Source: Prostheceraeus crozeri
Lineage: Eukaryota > Platyhelminthes > Polycladida > Euryleptidae
Direction: 5' to 3'
DNA length: 64,000 nucleotides
Assembly: GCA_907163375.1 (NCBI GenBank)
Contig: CAJQUW010008720.1
Location: 1 to 64,000 of the forward strand
Positions 59,190-64,000 of the stretch are shown here, piece after piece; position 1 is the stretch's first letter; each line of letters begins with the position of its first letter. The position numbers and the translations under genes were made by a program. A model generated the notes under the pieces. That model saw only the letters and a program-made list of their open reading frames with translations, made no database searches and was not told where the DNA came from.

Positions 59190-60021
59190 AAGACAGAATT
59201 CCGGAAAACCGAGATTCTTGATGCTGAATTTTCGGAACTTCAGTACCCTGACCTTCGCCTCAATTTTTAGACGAATCTCGAGACCCATCCTTTTCAAAAA
59301 TCCTTTCGAAAAGTCCGGAAAATCGAGATCCTTGGCATAGACGTGGTAGTAACACTATGAATCAAGCACGCAAACATGCTGTACAGTACATGCATAAGAC
59401 TGTTCACTACACTGCGGTAATGATCCAAGACAGGTCAACCGTGAAACGAGTTGTTTGATCGACGGGTGGGTCTCCCCTTCTTCGGAAGGATCTTTGGACT
59501 GCATAAATTTACCCGGTGATTATCTTTTGACTTTCAGAAAATTATCTTATTTAATATTATAAAATGTTAAGTCCAATTTAATCTTAGTAACTTAGGTCTC
59601 TTGCATCGGTTGGACAATTAAAGCCTGATATCTCCGAGAGACTTCGGGATTTTTCTATGTACCTAAGAAATTTTGTGAAAATTGATAGGTAGGCATACCT
59701 ACTAAATTTGACTGATATGCATGAAGATTCCTTGGAGTACGAAGTAATGCCTAGCCTGAAAATTAGACGTCAACATAAAAATCTATAGACCCTAACGATA
59801 GATTGAACAAAGTCAAACGCAAATTTCAAAAATCGCATAGTCATTATATTTTTAGGATATAGGATGATCCTCTAAAAGCTTGTTCTGACATTGTTGACTT
59901 TTCAAGACGAATGTTCTACGAGTGAAATTTACCCCGTGCCTACTAAATGAGTGACTGATTCTTGAAAAGGGTAAGTAGACAACGCAAAAAAAAGAATTGT
60001 CAACAACGATTAATTGCTTAC
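59190..60021. other. PCF11 intron sequence, nothing distinct
   Basis: No gene. A weak direct repeat (ccggaaaaccgagattcttg near 59200 and ccggaaaatcgagatccttg near 59313) is visible. Confidence 0.45.
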
Positions 60022-60458
60022 CCGCACATGGAGACTGTGCCTAAATACACAATCCAAATATTCCACTCGGAATCGGACAGCATGGTAGTAACCATCAACT
60101 TGTATCATAGGTTGCAAGCGATCCAAAAGAAGAGTGTAAGAGCAACCATTGATAGTCACCTCCTGAACCACTTGATTAGGATCCTGTGTACATGGAGTTA
60201 ATAGACGTGGATCCGTGCCAATGTTGGGCATCTCATCAAGACCAGGAATACGTACAATCCATCGAGGTTTATCAATTTTTAAAGGTCTCATCCGCTGCGT
60301 AGGTCCGGAATTGGGAGGATGCATTGGTCTTGAGGGTGGTCCAAATGGTCCTCCATTACCGCCGCCAGGATTCATTGGCCTATCGTCGTGATTCATTACT
60401 GGTCGATTGTACGGACCCATGGGACGATCTGGTCTAGCATAAGAACCAATTGGACGAT
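60022..60458 (-). CDS. PCF11: PCF11 exon (Gly/Pro/Met-rich, then beta-rich repeat)
   Basis: Acceptor TTTTGCAG just above 60458; donor GGTAAGC after CATGTGCGG at 60022. Length 437, phase 1 in and phase 0 out. The first half is disordered (RPMGPYNRP, PGGGNGGPFGPPSRPMH). The second half has short beta-like repeats, 'VTINGCSYTLLLDRLQP' then 'IQVDGYYHAVRFR', the kind of repeated 'I-x-G-x-x-Y' strand pair seen in the PCF11 middle region before the first zinc finger. The following exon carries the same pattern (ELIIDGRPYSIAF). Splice phases agree on both sides. The assignment follows from the gene model rather than from a signature motif in this exon. Confidence 0.8.
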
Positions 60459-60459
60459 C

Positions 60460-62215
60460 TGCAAAATATGGAAGTATATAGGCCTACAGGAATTTCTGTA
60501 ATCTGTCACTTTGGTATGTACGACAGTGGGTTTTCTAAATATGCTACAAATCAGGCACGGCGGAATCGGGGGGGGGGGAGCATGTGCCCTCCTTAGAAAA
60601 TTTACTTTTCATGTCCTTCTCCCATAATTTAATTGATGTTCAAAATTTTCAGACATCTGATTGATTTGACAGAGCCAAAGGTTGCCGATGAGTTGCCAAT
60701 TTATCATTTTCCACTTTTATCTGATATGCACAATGCCATACAAGTGAAAACTACAGTACTTCGCAAAGTGTGGGATGGAGGCATCCATTATCATGCTTGA
60801 TAGGCAATGGATGAAGCAAACAAAAAAGCAGAATTAACTCATTTGTTTATGATAAGGGATATGTCTACGACATGTTAAGCGACTGGGGGCAAGAGAAGTG
60901 TAATTTTATCAGCCCTTTATCAGTTTTAAGAGACCTTCAGTATTGAAAGTCCATTGCACCTATCACTAACATTAGGTGCCCCTCAAAGCTCTGAGCGGTC
61001 CGTTTATCAGTATTACGCGCACGTTCGGTCTTTAGTATGGCAGCATGGAGGGTCAGTTCTTCAATCGAAAAGCAGTAGCAGTACAGATGGATTGTCTAGA
61101 AAACTGGACAATACAAATAGTTTTCTTAATTTCAATTTGTCACAAAAGTTTTTTGCAACAATGATGAATGAAACTCAGTGGCCACCACATAGCAGCTGGC
61201 ATTCAAGCGCTTTCAATCTTGAACACATTTTCACGTTTTTTTCAATAATCAGTGCGATAGAATTTTTGAAGTTGATTTTATTCAAATATAACATTGTCCT
61301 ACACAAACCATGCAAATACGAGCATTTTTATAGTGTGCATCTCCCTTAAGCACTTTTTTTAAAAAATGCATGTAGTCTGCTACTTGCAGTTATAATCAAT
61401 TAGTCTTGGTCAACTGTTTTTAACAATAATTTTGTATCATTAAATTACGAAAATTGTGTTGGAATATCACAACTTTTAGCGCATAGGAAACGGACTATTT
61501 TGATAAGTCAATTTCATCAATAATCAACTACATAAAGCCTACATCTACACAACCAATCAAGTAATTGAGGAAATCCTTAGTAATTGACAATACTCAAAAC
61601 TATCTGAAAAACTAAGATACAATCAGGGTCGTCTTGGTAATATGGAAAGTAAACACGGACAACTTGAAATTAAACAATAAAAAAATCATAGCTAGCAGAC
61701 AGTTCACACACAACCCTTTTCATGGTCTTTGAGGGGAAATTAGAAATCGAAAATAATGAAAAGGAATAGACGCTACATTCTATCGTCTATATCTTCTTCT
61801 CTTTATCAACAAGATTTATAAAACTTCTAAACGTCTTACGTCATTGACCAGACGGCTTCCTTGATCAAGTTGCGTTCACTTCCTCTCTCATTATGTCGTC
61901 TTCATTAAATATACGACTATGTTTACTAAAATGTCTTCCCAATTACGATTTTATCCACATCGAGTTTTAGTATCTATGGCTATTTCAATTTTCTCAATGT
62001 ATTTAAGTTTTGGTCATATAGTTCCTAGCGCATTCTGCACATTCATGGAGATAAATTGCATTACATTGCTATCCTAGTGCTTTTGTTTTCTGAAATGGTC
62101 ACTGAGCTATCTTTAAGTATCAGCAAAAAAATCATTTGAACGGAAAACGGCTAGTAAAGCAATGTGTGCGTAGTTTGCAGCAATGAACAAACAGAATGCG
62201 ATTAAAATTATGTAA
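60460..62215. other. PCF11 intron sequence, nothing distinct
   Basis: AT-rich intron with a G10 run near 60570. No supported gene or transposon boundary. Confidence 0.45.
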
Positions 62216-62329
62216 GTGAAGCTTCAATATTTCCAGACTTATTTATCCAATATTTTCCCAGACTTCCCTAACTTTCCAAACCACCCTATTTTCCAGACTT
62301 TCCAGACCCGAGGGCATCCTGGATCAATA

Positions 62330-62705
62330 CGCCGCTCAATGTCTGTTTCGCTTGCATCTTCTTTGGTTAATGCCCTGGTATTCTCCAGACTTCAGTTTTG
62401 TATAAATCTGTTCTCGCTGGCATTTCGGATGAGCAAGTCAGGAGACTTCAAAGTGTTATTCATGCTTCTGCCAGGCTTGTTTTCAATCTACCACGGTCAG
62501 TCCACATTAGCTACGCCATACGAAGACTCCAGTGGTTACCAGTGAGATCGTGAATTGACCTTTGTCATGTGATGATTGCCTTTCAGTGCATCAATGGTTC
62601 AGCTCCACCTTACTTGTGTAAATTGATCACCAGAACGAGTGAACTGCCAAGACGTTCTCACCTTCGCCCTGCAGCAAAGAACTGTCTGGTTGTTCAAGAT
62701 CACGA
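62330..62705 (+). mobile_element. LINE (L2/CR1-like) 3' coding fragment
   Basis: The plus strand has the end of a reverse transcriptase frame broken by an indel near 62400. LVNALVFSRLQFC comes first, then in another frame SDEQVRRLQSVIHASARLVF, ISYAIRRLQWLPVRS, FQCINGSAPPYL and LPRRSHLRPAA. This 'FSRLDYCNSLL...LQ-x-V-x-NAAARL...LQWLPV' signature is the C-terminal region of L2/CR1/Rex-type LINEs. It is a short 5'-truncated and decayed piece. Confidence 0.8.
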
Positions 62706-62719
62706 CTGAAGTCAGTTGC

Positions 62720-63785
62720 AAGCAGGCGATTTTCCTCATATTCTGCAATAACATGGAATTGACTACCCAGTGAAATTTCATCCAATGAGTCTATGCGAAA
62801 TTTCAAGAAAGCATGTAAAACATTTTTTATGACTGACAGTCTGTAACTTTTCTCGTATTTTATCATTATCTTTGGTCTGTAGCCTTGAAACTCTGCATAA
62901 ATGATGCATCTCTGATAACAAATCGTGATCTAATCTGATCTTATCTAAGTGAAGGTTTGTCAGGAAATCACAAATAGAAGACTCAACTGCAACAGAAAGC
63001 GGAATGTGATGTGGCATGTTTCTCATCACACCGGCCTCAGAACTGAATGAAGTGAAACTGAAGTTCAAACGCTTCGCACGCAGAATTAGTCTGCTCGATC
63101 CCTAGTCATCGTTTCCTAGAAGGTTGGAGTCATATCTCGCATGTGATGATGAAAGGCACACACCACACACGATCTACGGTCAAAAAATACGTCGTCACTG
63201 AATAAGCAATGAGCCTCAGACAGCTCCAGCCAGTGGTGTGCGTGTGATACACATCGAGTTCTTCGTTCGGTCACACTTCGCTGTCAGAGTACCTTCATTG
63301 ATAAATCCTACGAAGAGATGGAGATTTTTGGACAAAATTTCTCACGCCTGCCAACTTCTAAACAAAGAATCTGACGGATCAACATTAACGAGAAAACTTG
63401 TGCGCAATGATCTGAATTCTTCGAATCTGAAGGGTCTGGAGAAGCATCCTTGATGGCCAAATTGCCTACTGACAGCATCTAAGACAGCGCTCATACACAA
63501 GAAAATAGATATTTTATTTTTGTCTTGAATTTGCTTTTGAAGCTTAATTCTAGCACACGACAATTCGGTAACGTCAAAAGAATCAGTACTTAATTTCGGG
63601 GAATCGGTTCCGTTACTTCCGGTTTTTTTGCAGAACTAGTTCCGAAACAGAACCGGGATTAAAACATAGTTTTAATACAGCGTCAACACAATTTAGCTCC
63701 AATTTGGATATTTTTCATATATGTAGGCTTATACTACAAACTAATTTTAGTAGGAAAGTTCACAAAACAGTATTTTTTAAGTACT
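62720..63785. other. PCF11 intron, one unrecognised open segment
   Basis: A minus-strand open segment (about 63098-62778) reads LNFSFTSFSSEAGVMRNMPH, then CDFLTNLHLDKI. It may be a fragment of another retroelement, but I cannot support a family. The remainder has no supported feature. Confidence 0.4.
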
Positions 63786-63788
63786 TAC

Positions 63789-64000
63789 GCATACGAGGTG
63801 GAATCCTTGGGCCATTTCGCATTGGTCGAGGATGTCCCATCATAGGTCGATGAAAGCCAGGACGTGGTCGTGGCATTGGTGGTGGCCCAAGCGGTTGTGG
63901 AGGTGGAGGACGGAATTGGGTGGGTCCAGGCTCATTGTTAGCAACAGGCTGTGGAATGCGCCTGGGATGTGGAGGGCGTGCTGATTCGACTGCAGGAAAC
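63789..64000 (-). CDS. PCF11: PCF11 exon (proline/arginine-rich), cut by window edge
   Basis: Minus-strand exon that continues beyond the right edge. The frame begins FPAVESARPPHPRR and is rich in Pro, Arg, Gly and Met, the low-complexity middle part of animal PCF11. It ends RIPPRM plus one base at a GTAAGT donor (63788 downwards), so the intron is phase 1. The next exon (60458) begins with the two bases needed to complete the codon. PCF11 is a subunit of cleavage factor II in the nucleus and couples 3' end cleavage to transcription termination. Its CTD-interacting N-terminal domain is not in this window. Identity of this exon rests on the splicing continuity with the exons below. Confidence 0.75.

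Noticed and set aside
62778-63098. Minus-strand gene of about 100 codons
   Set aside because: No recognised motif and no start or splice support; it is probably a retroelement fragment or chance frame.

Overview
The window is animal nuclear DNA, about 63 percent A+T, with gene-poor, intron-rich structure, GT-AG introns of 3-7 kb, tRNA-derived SINE-like sequences and many transposon families. I cannot name the species. The mix of piggyBac, hAT, Tc1, pogo-like and CACTA-like elements with APE-type LINEs, and frequent tacatgta and taggcctac words, fits a marine invertebrate; that is an inference.

Only one host gene is clear: the 3' half of PCF11 (pre-mRNA cleavage and polyadenylation factor) on the minus strand. 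Seven exons run from the right edge (64000) to a stop codon at 27631-27629. Every acceptor/donor pair keeps the reading frame, and the exons carry the two zinc fingers that bracket the CLP1-binding region in the family. The N-terminal CTD-interaction domain must lie beyond 64000.

PCF11 introns hold most of the mobile DNA from 28 to 64 kb. They contain an almost intact piggyBac element with perfect termini (30882-33285), a decayed pogo/CENP-B-like transposase (40085-41268), a Tc1 element with TA duplication (41387-43042), a hAT-type non-autonomous element with 8-bp duplication (44749-45452), an inverted SINE pair (45690-46240), a foldback element (53868-54069), a long APE-type LINE with one frameshift (about 54200-58095) and three LINE 3' fragments. 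A separate two-exon coding fragment (37372-35772, minus) is nested in one intron.

The left 27 kb has no host gene that I can recognise. It starts with a 2.25-kb AT-rich minisatellite with higher-order periodicity. A region follows (2.5-3.9 kb) with three diverged copies of one block and a series of small hairpins that share an ATAG/ATAA loop but have different, still complementary stems. Next come a satellite with G-tracts (4.4-5.9 kb), a 22-bp tandem repeat, a CACTA-like transposase remnant (6.9-8.1 kb), two G+C-rich palindromes, two piggyBac pseudogenes (10.1-11.6 kb plus; 11789-14431, minus, complete with termini), a 2.68-kb hAT-type element with an 8-bp target duplication (16750-19430), a MITE-like element (23447-24227) and a 192-bp tandem duplication (24758-25137).

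Most short open frames elsewhere look like chance or satellite-derived frames and are not annotated.
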